Assembly (NCBI RefSeq): GCF_001557235.1 | Contig: NZ_LSJI01000239.1 | Span: 1-24,369, forward strand | Source: Phenylobacterium sp. CCH9-H3 | GTDB lineage: Bacteria; Pseudomonadota; Alphaproteobacteria; Caulobacterales; Caulobacteraceae | Length of the DNA: 24,369 nucleotides | Reading direction: 5' to 3' | Part shown: positions 1 to 11,887 of the stretch, one piece after another | Layout: each line of letters opens with the position of its first letter | How positions within the stretch are numbered: the first letter of the stretch is position 1 | Position numbers and translations under genes: made by a program | The notes under the pieces: model-generated | The model's database searches: none | What the model saw: the letters and a program-made list of their open reading frames with translations, nothing else | What the model was told of the DNA's origin: nothing

Positions 1-46
1 CCGCCACAGCACTGGCCGCCGCCGCCCCGAGGAGTCGGGTTCTCAT
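1..46 (-). CDS. Start of a secreted T4SS protein, VirB5/TrbJ position (partial)
   Basis: Only the first 15 codons lie in the window; the gene runs off the left edge. The ATG at 46-44 overlaps the virB4 stop codon (ATGA), the usual sign of translational coupling. The visible residues MRTRLLGAAAASAVA look like the start of a signal peptide: positive residues followed by an Ala-rich hydrophobic core. In P-type secretion operons the gene after virB4 is normally virB5, a periplasmic minor pilus-tip protein that carries a signal peptide, so position and export signal agree. The family itself cannot be confirmed from 15 residues. Confidence 0.5.
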   Translation of the reverse strand, partial: MRTRLLGAAAASAVA

Positions 47-2448
47 AGGATTCTCCGTCGCTCTTGATGGAAGATCGGCCCCCAAACGGCCGGGTCATCG
101 CCATGCTGGGCCCGGATGCGGTCCAGCAGCTCGACGGTCTCCGCCCGGCCGGACAGGACCGCCAACTCGTCTTCGAGGCCGCCCAGATTCAGCTCGACGA
201 CCACGGAGTTGTGCCCCTGCTTGACGAGGAACATCCGCGACTCCGGGGAAAGCTCCTCCCGGATCAGCCGGAATTCCTCACGGGTGAGGCCAAAGCCCTC
301 GACGTAGTCGCGGGCCTGGCCGTAGGGGTTCGGCAGGAAGATTTTGGTGGGGCACTGCTCCAGGATCGTGTGCGAGATCTCGGAGCGCAGGACGTCGGCC
401 GGGCTTTGCGTGCCGAACACCATGAAGGCGTTCTTCTTCCGATAGGTCTTGAGCCCGTCCTGGGCGAGACCGCGGAAGCTCTCGTCGCCCAGCGCCTTCC
501 AGAACTCGTCGATGTCGACGACGAGCCGACGTCCGTCCACCAGGGCTTCGAGGCGGTGGAAGAGGTACATCATGATCGGCGTGCGGACCTCGGCGTTGTC
601 GAGGAAATCTGACATGTCGAAGCCGAGCAGGCGCCCATCGAGCGTGATCTGGTCGGCGTCGTTGTCGAGGACCCAGCCAAGAGCGCCGGCGCGGGTCCAC
701 TTCTCCAGGCGGGCCCCAATCCCTTCGGCGTCGCGCTGGCCTGGGAGCTGGCGCAGCGCGAGCAGCGACCTGTGGCGGGGCTCCATCGGCTGCAGGGCGG
801 CGATGCCGTCGGCGATCAGCCGCTCCTCCTGCACGCTCAGCGGCCGATCGTGCGGGGTGACGAGCTTGCGGACCAGCTGCGACAGGAAGACGAGGTTGGC
901 AGGATTGTATTCGAGCGCCTTGAACGGGGCGAAGCCCGTGGGCGCCCCGTTCTTCAGCGTCAGGTAGGCTCCGCCGGACGCACGGATGAAGATCTCGGCG
1001 CCGCGGTCCTTATCGATGAAGACCTGCTGCACGCCGAACTTCTCGAGCTGGGCGAGCATGAAGTTCTGGACGACGGTCTTACCCGACCCAGACGGGCCGC
1101 AGATGAAGGTGTGGCCGAGGTCGCCGGCGTGGAAGTTGAAATAGAACGGCGAGAGGGCCGAGGTCCGCAGGAGCGCGACCGCCGGACCCCAATGGTTCCC
1201 GCTCGACCGGCCTGACGGAAAGGTGTGGAACGGCGCCAGCGCCGCGAAATTGCGCGAGTTGATCGCCGCTGGACGGCTGCGCTTGGCGAAGTTGCCGGGA
1301 AACTGGGCCCAGAAGGCCGCCTCCAGCGCCAGGTCCTCGCGCGCCACGACGAGGCCGGAGTCGGCCAGGGTGGCGCGCGCGGCCGACATGTTGTCGGCCA
1401 GCTCCTTGGTGCTGGCGCCGTAGACCAGCATCGAGAACTGGTGCTCGCCCATGACGAAGCGGTTGCTCACCAGGTCGTCTATGGCGTCGTTGAGGCCGTC
1501 GACCTGGGAGTGCGCGCGGTCGTTGGCCTTGATGAGCTGGTTCTGCTTGCGCTCCATGATCGCGCGCGCCGAGGCCTTCGACAGGAAGGCGAACGACTGG
1601 GTCGCAACGAACGGGTACTTGGCGCGCAGAAGCCCGTCCCACAGCCCGGGCCGGGTGGCGGCCGGGTACTCCTTGACGCCGAAGATGCCGGCGAACTTCT
1701 CCTCGCCCGGTTCGCGGATCTCCAGCGCCTCGCGGCCGAAGATCACCCGGCAGGTGTAGAGCGCGTGACCGAGATGACCGCGGACGAGCGGCATGCGCTG
1801 CGGGCGACCGGTGAGGACCAGGTGCAGCAACTCCATGGGCTCGGAGAACCAAAGGCCGTTGTGCTCGTAGAGGCCCAGCGGCCGCACGCCGTACCGGGAG
1901 AGGTATTGAAGCAGGTCCCGGCCTTTGTCTTCGAGGGTGCGGATCGCGTCCTCGTCCACCTCGAGGCCCGCCTTGCTGCGGACCCGCAGGCGACTGAAGA
2001 AGGCCGCCGCGCGTTCGGCCGCGTCGCGACCCGGGTGCAGCACGAGGGTGACGTAGAGGTCGTTGGTGAAGAGCCGCGTCCCGGTGACCCGCTTGCGGTA
2101 CTCGGCGTCAAGGCCGCGGGCGAAGTCGGAGCGGTACTTTCCCTCGGGATAGTCGCGATCCTCACGGCGCACGATGTGCGTCCAGATCGCCAGGCGTTCG
2201 TCGGCCAGATTGCGCCAGGCGTTGTTCAGCTTGGCGTGCCAGTCGTTGATGTCGCGCACGTCGGCGGTCTCAAAGGACGCGCCATCGAGCTTGAAGCAGA
2301 TCATCAAGGCCCGGCTGTCCAGCGCGACGACATGGTCCGAGACGTGCCGCGCGTAGGGCAGGTTGCTCCCCAGCTCGGTCTCGCGCTTCAGGACGCCGGT
2401 AGGCGCGCGCGCCGTCGGGGCGACACGGAGGGCCGCGGCCTTACCCAT
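43..2448 (-). CDS. virB4: VirB4-family type IV secretion ATPase
   Basis: This is the cytoplasmic/inner-membrane ATPase that powers pilus assembly and substrate transfer in P-type T4SS. The 801-residue product has the usual family length of about 790-820. An N-terminal CagE/TrbE/VirB-type domain is followed by a RecA-like motor with a Walker A motif GPSGSGKT near residues 450-459 and a Walker B-like stretch LVVDIDEFW near residues 640-650. The late segment KIFLPNPYG, followed by GFGLTREEF, also fits VirB4 proteins. The ATG at 2448 has AAGGA about eight bases upstream, inside the end of virB3, which it overlaps by eight bases. The stop overlaps the next gene start. The protein appears intact. 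TrbE is a possible alternative name, but the virB1/virB2/virB3 neighbours favour the VirB nomenclature. Confidence 0.95.
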   Translation of the reverse strand: MGKAAALRVAPTARAPTGVLKRETELGSNLPYARHVSDHVVALDSRALMICFKLDGASFETADVRDINDWHAKLNNAWRNLADERLAIWTHIVRREDRDYPEGKYRSDFARGLDAEYRKRVTGTRLFTNDLYVTLVLHPGRDAAERAAAFFSRLRVRSKAGLEVDEDAIRTLEDKGRDLLQYLSRYGVRPLGLYEHNGLWFSEPMELLHLVLTGRPQRMPLVRGHLGHALYTCRVIFGREALEIREPGEEKFAGIFGVKEYPAATRPGLWDGLLRAKYPFVATQSFAFLSKASARAIMERKQNQLIKANDRAHSQVDGLNDAIDDLVSNRFVMGEHQFSMLVYGASTKELADNMSAARATLADSGLVVAREDLALEAAFWAQFPGNFAKRSRPAAINSRNFAALAPFHTFPSGRSSGNHWGPAVALLRTSALSPFYFNFHAGDLGHTFICGPSGSGKTVVQNFMLAQLEKFGVQQVFIDKDRGAEIFIRASGGAYLTLKNGAPTGFAPFKALEYNPANLVFLSQLVRKLVTPHDRPLSVQEERLIADGIAALQPMEPRHRSLLALRQLPGQRDAEGIGARLEKWTRAGALGWVLDNDADQITLDGRLLGFDMSDFLDNAEVRTPIMMYLFHRLEALVDGRRLVVDIDEFWKALGDESFRGLAQDGLKTYRKKNAFMVFGTQSPADVLRSEISHTILEQCPTKIFLPNPYGQARDYVEGFGLTREEFRLIREELSPESRMFLVKQGHNSVVVELNLGGLEDELAVLSGRAETVELLDRIRAQHGDDPAVWGPIFHQERRRIL

Positions 2449-2779
2449 TTGGGAAGTCCTTCTTGCTGTAGTGGCGCAGCACCTTCAGCGGCGAAGGCGA
2501 GCTTCCGCCCCACCAGCCGCGGTTGCGGGCTCGGCCCTTCGTCTCCAACCACATGAACAGCACCCGGAAGGCGTTGTGGTCGTGCTTGACGATGGCCCGG
2601 AAGATGAAGTGCAGCGCCACGCCAACGCTGAGGTAGAGCAGGCTGTGTCCGACCAGGTAGATGAAGCCGGTGACGATGACGTTCATCGCCATCGCTTCGA
2701 CAGGGACGCCCAGGACCATGGCCGGCCGCGTGCAGGCCAGGAACAAGGTGTCTTCGGTGATGCGTTCGTCGTCTTCCAT
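2441..2779 (-). CDS. virB3: VirB3-family T4SS inner-membrane protein
   Basis: This is a small inner-membrane component that works with VirB4 in pilus biogenesis. The 112-residue product begins with a short polar segment and the family-like pattern DTLFLACTRPAMVLGVP, followed by two hydrophobic segments (roughly residues 27-50 and 46-63, close together) and a basic C-terminus. Length and the Thr-Arg-Pro near residue 18 match VirB3/TrbD proteins. A GGAG sequence lies about ten bases before the ATG. It overlaps virB4 by eight bases and lies 64 bases after virB2, so the three are probably co-transcribed. Identification rests on the N-terminal motif, membrane topology and position. Confidence 0.88.
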   Translation of the reverse strand: MEDDERITEDTLFLACTRPAMVLGVPVEAMAMNVIVTGFIYLVGHSLLYLSVGVALHFIFRAIVKHDHNAFRVLFMWLETKGRARNRGWWGGSSPSPLKVLRHYSKKDFPNG

Positions 2780-2843
2780 GACGGGGGGATCTCCACCCGC
2801 CGCACGCCAGCCCCCCCGAGCCGCGCGGCGAGACGGCGGGCCG

Positions 2844-3179
2844 TTAGGCCGCGCCGCCCGTCAGCAGGTTGACGATCTCCGCGGCGCCAAACACCACGAC
2901 GATCCCGACGACGACGATGGCGATGCGGCGCCAGTCGAAAAGGCCGAACATGCAGGCGATCCCCAGGAGCACGACGGCGATGACGGCGAGCAGCCGGGCC
3001 GTATTGCCGGTGAGGAGGTCCAGGACGTTCTGAAGCAGCCCTTCGACGTTTTGGGCGAGGGCCGGTTCGACCAGGCCGAGGGTGAAGACGATGGTGGCGA
3101 ACGCAATTGCGCCGACCCGGCGCGCGGTCGTTATCCGCGCGACCGGCGCCTGACTAGTGATGGCTTGTGAGCTCATCAT
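2844..3179 (-). CDS. virB2: VirB2-family conjugative pilin
   Basis: This is the major pilin precursor of the T4SS. The 111-residue product has a long export signal (basic region near residues 15-21, hydrophobic core, likely cleavage after EPALA near residue 42), leaving a mature pilin of about 69 residues with two hydrophobic segments separated by the short loop FDWRR, as expected for VirB2/TrbC pilins. Two adjacent ATG codons (3179 and 3176) could start it; an AGGAG sequence about nine bases upstream fits the first. The gene overlaps the end of the upstream unknown gene by 26 bases, so it belongs to the same operon. No sign of damage. Confidence 0.9.
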   Translation of the reverse strand: MMSSQAITSQAPVARITTARRVGAIAFATIVFTLGLVEPALAQNVEGLLQNVLDLLTGNTARLLAVIAVVLLGIACMFGLFDWRRIAIVVVGIVVVFGAAEIVNLLTGGAA

Positions 3180-3537
3180 GGGGGGGAGGCTCCTGCTTCT
3201 CAGTTTCGAGAATTATCGGGCCGTAGTATTTGTACGCATCCCGACAATGGGCGACCGCGGCGGCTAAGTGTTTGTACCGCTTTGGTTTCGTAGAGCCGTA
3301 GACGGAGACGAGGTATTCTCCGCTCTTCCAGCTCAACGTGACGTACATTGTCCATGTACTGTCGGTCGCCTCGACGATCCGCACGCCAACGACCCTGCCG
3401 CTTCTTGGCCGCAGGCTCGTCAGCATTCGCTCCCGGATCGTCGCCTCGGGCATACGCCACACCCCATGCTCACAAGGGATCCAGCATATGTCGCGTCGGC
3501 GGCCGTGGTCACGTTTGACGTCATGGAAGGCGAGCAT
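3154..3537 (-). CDS. Unknown 127-residue protein between virB1 and virB2
   Basis: I do not recognise this family. The reading frame stays open upstream, but the ATG at 3537 is chosen because GGAAGG lies eight bases before it, overlapping the end of virB1 (stop at 3543-3545). A GTG at 3546 would give a GTGA overlap with virB1 but has no room for a ribosome site. The product is soluble-looking, with no signal peptide or membrane segment. It is rich in Arg, Lys, Tyr and Trp, has a middle part with alternating hydrophobic residues (VVGVRIVEATDSTWTMYVTL) suggestive of beta strands, and ends with a charged His-containing tail. Its end overlaps virB2 by 26 bases in another frame. Translational coupling on both sides argues that it is real and acts with the secretion system, perhaps as a regulator or accessory factor; this is inference. 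Confidence 0.7.
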   Translation of the reverse strand: MLAFHDVKRDHGRRRDICWIPCEHGVWRMPEATIRERMLTSLRPRSGRVVGVRIVEATDSTWTMYVTLSWKSGEYLVSVYGSTKPKRYKHLAAAVAHCRDAYKYYGPIILETEKQEPPPHDELTSHH

Positions 3538-3542
3538 CTCGG

Positions 3543-4184
3543 TCACCTTCCGAACACCAGGACGGGCGAGGCCTTCGTGCGGCCGAACACGTCCCACGTG
3601 GGCGGTTCGGGCTCGGCCAAAGGCACCTGCACGGAAAGGTTCTCCGCGGCGATCTCCTGGGCGAGCTGCGCAGGCGTCGGGGCGGGAGGAGGGGCGGGTT
3701 TGCCACCCCCGAGGGCCGGCACGACCCGGCTGGCGGCGGCCTCGACCTTGGCCACGTAGCCGTTGGCGAAGCCGCGGCGATGGTCTCCGGTGTTGTAGGC
3801 GGAAAAGGCCATCCGAAGCGCCTGCTGCTGAGGCGCCAGGCGGGCCGCGCTGAGATAGCCGGCTTCGAGGACCCTGGCCGCGCCGGCCAGGTTGCGGCAC
3901 GGATCGAAGGCGTCGGCGACACTCATGCCGAGCCAATCAAGGTTCTTGCTGTTGATCTGCCCGAGGCCGAGATCGACGCTGCGGCCCTGGCGGATCAGCG
4001 CGTCAGCCGTGCGGATCGCTTCTTCGGCCGTGCGCGCCGGCGCCGGGTCGGCCGCGCCATTCACGTTGATGGCAAGCGGGTTATTGTGGCTCTCCACCTG
4101 AACGATGGACAGCATGGTCTCGGGGGCGACGGACGGAGCACACCGCTGGGCGAGCGCCAGGACTGCGGCGAACTCCAAGACCAT
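3543..4184 (-). CDS. virB1: VirB1-type lytic transglycosylase
   Basis: This enzyme cleaves peptidoglycan to open a path for the secretion channel. The SLT-type domain occupies roughly residues 10-160: the catalytic Glu sits in VQVESHNNPLAINVNG, followed by GLGQINSKNLDWLG and a late AYNTG motif, all typical of T4SS transglycosylases. A Pro/Ala-rich linker and a C-terminal tail follow. The frame stays open to 4409, but the ATG at 4184 is preferred because AGGAG lies nine bases upstream and the residues before it are not domain-like. From this start the protein has 213 residues and a hydrophobic Ala-rich start rather than a classical signal peptide. It is the first gene of the minus-strand transfer operon, with the next gene five bases away. 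Confidence 0.88.
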   Translation of the reverse strand: MVLEFAAVLALAQRCAPSVAPETMLSIVQVESHNNPLAINVNGAADPAPARTAEEAIRTADALIRQGRSVDLGLGQINSKNLDWLGMSVADAFDPCRNLAGAARVLEAGYLSAARLAPQQQALRMAFSAYNTGDHRRGFANGYVAKVEAAASRVVPALGGGKPAPPPAPTPAQLAQEIAAENLSVQVPLAEPEPPTWDVFGRTKASPVLVFGR

Positions 4185-4682
4185 CAGCCGGCGCTCCTCG
4201 TCACATGAGCGAGCGTTCCAGGCGCACAGCGTAGGCGCTTGCCTAACAAGGCTTCGGAACGCGTGACGCTCCTCTTGCACTGCAATCTCGACGCGAGCGC
4301 CATCATTCGTCGCGCAGCGCCAGCCGCGCGCCCTAAGCCGGTAATTGTCCGGAAAATGTCGTATTTCCTGACAAATCCGACAGTAAGCCCGTCGCGATTC
4401 GCTGATCAAGTGCTATTTTTGGGGGAGTCGGCTGAAAGCCTGGTGCAACCCTGCGGCGCACCGAACTTGAAGGCAAGCGGAGCCATTGTGTTTTTTGAGC
4501 GGAGTCCCGGATTGGAACATCGCAGCAACACGAATTCGGCGGGGGACCCCTCGACCGACTCGCAGCTTTGGGCCATCGTGGCCGCGTGGAGGCATCCACA
4601 CGTCCACCGGCCCGCACTTGGAGAGCCCCTGTGAGCCGCGTCGGTGGGCTGCATCTGCCTCGAAGGGTGGGGTGCAGACCCA
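4185..4682 (+). other. 498-bp gene-free divergent region
   Basis: This stretch separates the minus-strand transfer operon from the plus-strand nuclease gene. Several open frames exist on both strands but none has a good ribosome site, recognisable domain or protein-like composition. It holds the inverted repeat at 4345-4374 and a small hairpin (GTGGA/TCCAC at 4586-4599). Both divergent promoters probably lie here; I could not identify convincing -35/-10 pairs. Confidence 0.6.
4345..4374. promoter_or_regulatory. Operator-like inverted repeat upstream of virB1
   Basis: The arms TTGTCCGGAAA (4345-4355) and TTTCCTGACAA (4364-4374) match in reverse complement at 10 of 11 positions around an 8-bp AT-leaning centre. 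The site sits 160-190 bp before the virB1 start in an otherwise gene-free stretch. The size and symmetry suit a dimeric repressor controlling the transfer operon; no regulator gene is adjacent, so the ligand protein is unknown. Confidence 0.5.
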
Positions 4683-5198
4683 ATGATGCGGTTCCTGAGA
4701 TTGCCGCGACCCCGCGTGACGCTGAACACCGGTCTTTTCCTGGCGTTCGGCGCCGTGGCGCTCGGCTTGGCCGGTCCCCGCGTCGTCGGCGGGCTTAGGG
4801 ACCAGGCCCCGCCACTTCCAGCCCTTCGACCGGTCGCCGGCCCGGTCACCCGTGTGGTTGACGGCGACACCTTCTGGATCGGCAAAGACAAGATCCGGCT
4901 ATGGGGGATCGACGCGCCGGAAGCCTCGACGCCGAATGGCCCGGTGGCGACCCGCTACTTGGTCGCCGTGGTCGCCGACCATCCTCTGACCTGCCGCCAG
5001 GCGGGGCCGCCCTCGCACGATCGGATAGTGGCGCGCTGCCTCGACCCCTGGGGCCGCGATATTGCCGAGATCATGGTGGGCGCCGGCTGGGCGCTCGACT
5101 GGCCGGCATTCTCCCGCGGCCACTACCGGCTCGCGCAGGAACGCGCTGCGGCGGTTCGCGCTGGCGCTCACGCGCAGGATGCGCCTCTCTGGCGCTGA
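4683..5198 (+). CDS. Secreted or membrane-tethered thermonuclease-family protein (SNase fold)
   Basis: The product resembles staphylococcal thermonuclease (OB-fold nuclease). After a hydrophobic N-terminal segment (about residues 13-34) that serves as a signal or anchor, the conserved core reads VTRVVDGDTFWIG, IRLWGIDAPEAST and later DRIVARCLDPWGRDIAEIMVGAGWALDW. These correspond to the calcium-binding Asp, the Arg of the RL-x-GIDAPE motif and the second part of the active site. The domain is shorter than in S. aureus nuclease, as in many proteobacterial homologues that sit on conjugative elements. The frame opens with a GTG at 4644, but the ATG at 4683 puts the hydrophobic segment near the N-terminus and is preferred (171 residues); 4686 is also possible. 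Substrate and role are not shown by the sequence; a link with DNA transfer is suggested only by position. Confidence 0.82.
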   Translation: MMRFLRLPRPRVTLNTGLFLAFGAVALGLAGPRVVGGLRDQAPPLPALRPVAGPVTRVVDGDTFWIGKDKIRLWGIDAPEASTPNGPVATRYLVAVVADHPLTCRQAGPPSHDRIVARCLDPWGRDIAEIMVGAGWALDWPAFSRGHYRLAQERAAAVRAGAHAQDAPLWR

Positions 5199-5226
5199 AG
5201 TTCTCCTCGCCGGCCTTTGCAGGCCT

Positions 5227-5340
5227 GTCCCGCAAAGGGACTAGGCTCGCGCCAATGAGCGGGTGAGCTCCGCAAGGGAGGTCGGCGCGCCCGCAGCGAA
5301 ACGAGGCACGGACCCTTGCGGCGCAAGGGCGCAGCCCTCG
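5227..5340. other. Cluster of three related hairpins, candidate origin of transfer
   Basis: Three small perfect stems lie within about 105 bp: GTCCC/GGGAC (5227-5241), CTCC/GGAG (5268-5280) and CCCTTGC/GCAAGGG (5313-5329). Each carries a GCAA(A)GGG-like core. The last is followed by CGCAGCCC. The string AAGGGCGCA here matches my memory of the nic-region core in Ti-plasmid-type oriT sequences, which are nicked by TraA-type relaxases. Location next to the transfer genes fits. No relaxase gene is in the window, so the call is tentative. Confidence 0.3.
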
Positions 5341-5515
5341 CCAATTCGTCAACCTCGGCCCTTTACGCCCTCAGTCTTTGTTGCGTCCTGGTCTGCGCGC
5401 CTTTGGTCCAGGCCGATGCGCTCATCAATCAGTCGTCGGAGGGCGCTACGACAGCCACAGAGTGGGTTCAACCGACAGGAACTAGCCATTGTCGCCAATC
5501 GCGCGCCCTGTTTGG

Positions 5516-5536
5516 GAACGTCGCTCACCGACGTTC
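5516..5536. promoter_or_regulatory. Perfect 8-bp inverted repeat upstream of the metal efflux operon
   Basis: GAACGTCG (5516-5523) and CGACGTTC (5529-5536) are exact reverse complements around CTCAC. The dyad sits about 72 bp before the first gene of the efflux block in a 410-bp stretch (5199-5608) without a convincing gene. This is the right place for the operator of a metal-responsive regulator. It lacks a following T-run, which argues against a terminator. Confidence 0.42.
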
Positions 5537-5608
5537 TGCAGTTGAACCGAATCTTGCGGTGTCGTTGCTGCCTGCTTACAACTGCGCCATTGGGAGTCTG
5601 CCGCCTCA

Positions 5609-6058
5609 GTGTTCAACCGCCGCAAGCCTCGGCTGCGATCGTTCCTCGCCATGTGCTGCCTGGCGTTGATGGCGGTGCTGACTCATCAGGGCGCCGTGGC
5701 CAGCGTCGATCGGGTCCAGCACGCGCTGGGCGTCGAACACGCGCCCAACGCCTTGGCCGGGGCGGTGTCCTTCGACCACGAGCATGACCACGGCGCCGAC
5801 CATCAAGGCGATCACCACGCCGCAGCGGCTGACGACGACGATCATCGCCAACCGGACAGCGGCGACCAGGGCCCCGACGACGGAGTCCGCAGCCACCAAC
5901 ACGCGGGCGAGGCCTCGCAGTTCGCGGCGCTCGAGTCCGAGCGGCTGCCGGCGCTGATCGTGGCCACCGGGGCCGCCCTGGACCTGCCGCTCGCCGACGG
6001 GCCAGAGTCCTGGCTGAGCGCCCGGCTCGAACGACCTCCAAAGCCGCTCTCGATCTGA
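5609..6058 (+). CDS. His/Asp-rich exported protein at the head of the efflux operon
   Basis: No known enzyme family is recognised. The 149-residue product has a basic start (FNRRKPRLR), one hydrophobic segment (about residues 12-32) acting as signal or anchor, then a striking metal-binding stretch, residues 56-80, with repeated His-Asp pairs such as DHEHDHGADHQGDHH and a DDDDH run; SHQHAG follows near residue 96. It is likely periplasmic and binds or senses divalent cations for the adjacent pump. The GTG at 5609 is used with GGGAG about twelve bases upstream; an internal ATG at codon 15 is less likely because it would cut the basic start. It lies 59 bases before the TolC-type gene and is probably in the same operon. 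CnrX- or CzcE-like roles are possible, but no sequence evidence singles one out. Confidence 0.72.
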   Translation: MFNRRKPRLRSFLAMCCLALMAVLTHQGAVASVDRVQHALGVEHAPNALAGAVSFDHEHDHGADHQGDHHAAAADDDDHRQPDSGDQGPDDGVRSHQHAGEASQFAALESERLPALIVATGAALDLPLADGPESWLSARLERPPKPLSI

Positions 6059-6117
6059 ACGCCTGACCGCGCGAGGCCCCGCCACGCGCGCCGTTTCATC
6101 GTGCTTCGAGAGACCTC

Positions 6118-7412
6118 ATGCCCATCTTCCGTCCGAGTTGCGCCCTGGCGCGGCTCCTCGCCGCGCCGTTTTTGGCGGCGCTGGCGCTCGCCTTCGGACC
6201 CGGCGCCGCCCTGGCCCAGGCGCCGGCGCCGTCCCTGACACTCACCGACGCGGTGACGCGCGCGCTGGCCGTCGATCCCTCGACCGCCGCCGCCGAGGCG
6301 CGGGTGGAGGCGGCGCGGGCGGCCCAGCGCCAGGCCGGCTTGCGGCCCAACCCGGCGCTGGGCGTGGAGCTGGAGAACTTCGCAGGCTCCGGCGCCTACT
6401 CGATCCTCGACCGCACCGAAGCCACGGTGACCTACCAGCAGACCTTCGAGCGCGGGGGCAAGCGCACCGCGCGCACCGCCGTGGCGGCCGCCGAGATCGA
6501 GTTGGTGCGCCGCCGCCAGGAGGTGCGACGGCTGGACCTCATCAAGGAGGTGCAGGTCGCCTACGCGGCGGCGCTCGCCGCCGAAGCCGACCTGCTGATC
6601 GCCGAGGCCCGGCTGATCGCCGCCCAACGCTCCCAGACCGACATCGCCCGGCGGGTCCGCAGCGCCCGGGACCCCCTGTTCGCCGGCGCCCGGGCCGAGA
6701 CGCTGACGGCCCAGGCCGAGATCGCCCGCGACCAAGCCCGCGACACGGCGCGCAATGCGCGGGCGGCGCTCGCCGCGTTTTGGGGCGGCAGCCCGGACTT
6801 CAGCCTCGATCTGGAGACCTCCTTCTTCCGCACGGCGTCCACCACGGCGGCGGTGCCCGCGGAGACCGCCGACCTGGCGCTGCTGGGCGCCACCCGCGAC
6901 GCCGCCCTGGCGCGAGTGGAGCTGGAGCGCGCCCGCCAAGTGGCTGATCCCACCCTGCGCGCCGGCGTTCGCTACTTCGGGCAAGGCTCGGACGTCGCCC
7001 TGATCGTTGGCGGCACCATCCCGCTGCAGCGCTACGACACCAACAAGGCCGGCGTGGAGCGGGCCCTGGCCGAGCGCAACGCCGCCGAGGCCGACATCGC
7101 CGCCGCCCGGGTCCTGCAGGCCCGGGAGATCGCCCGGCTGCGGGCCAAGCTCGCGGCCTCCGCGGCCGAGTCCGAGCGGATCCGCGCCGAGGTGATCCCG
7201 TCGGCGATCAAGACCGTCGAACTGGTGCGGGACGGCTTCAACCGCGGCGGCTTCCAGTACATCGACGTCACCGAGGCCGAACGCGCCCTGGCCGACGCCC
7301 GCGCGCGGCGGGTGACGGTCTTGCGCCAACACCACACCGACCAGGCCGCCCTCGACCGGCTCACCGGCCGCTTCGCCCATCTCGCATCCACGCCTTCCGC
7401 GGAGCCCCGCTG

Positions 7413-7413
<1 letters not shown>
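6118..7413 (+). CDS. czcC: TolC-family outer-membrane channel of an RND metal pump (CzcC/CusC type)
   Basis: This is the outer-membrane exit duct of the tripartite cation pump. The 431-residue protein starts with a clear signal peptide (hydrophobic to about residue 32, cleavage near AALAQA). The body consists of two long Ala/Arg/Glu-rich helical halves typical of the outer-membrane efflux protein family, with the family-like early segment LTLTDAVTRALAVDP and LRPNPALGVELENFAGSG. The second half contains GGTIPLQRYDTNKAGVERA, a pattern common in CzcC. The ATG at 6118 follows GAGAG. The stop overlaps the next start by one base (TGATG), so it is translationally coupled to czcB. CusC/NccC are alternative names; substrate is inferred from the downstream pump. 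Confidence 0.9.
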
Positions 7414-11847
<4,434 letters not shown>

Positions 11848-11887
11848 CCCGCGCCGGCCCGCTGACCCCGCTCCGGAGGCGAGCGCC

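Noticed and set aside
1225..2556. 443-residue plus-strand frame opposite virB4
   Set aside because: It is antisense to a clearly conserved ATPase and has the Arg/Val/Gly/His-rich look of a reverse-frame shadow.
3538..3936. N-terminal extension of the 127-residue gene
   Set aside because: It lies wholly within virB1 in another frame and has Arg/Pro-rich shadow composition; the ATG at 3537 has its own ribosome site.
5316..5669. Open frame with a hydrophobic segment before the His-rich gene
   Set aside because: It starts with TTG inside a hairpin, lacks a ribosome site, overlaps the His-rich gene in another frame, and the sequence after the hydrophobic part is not protein-like.
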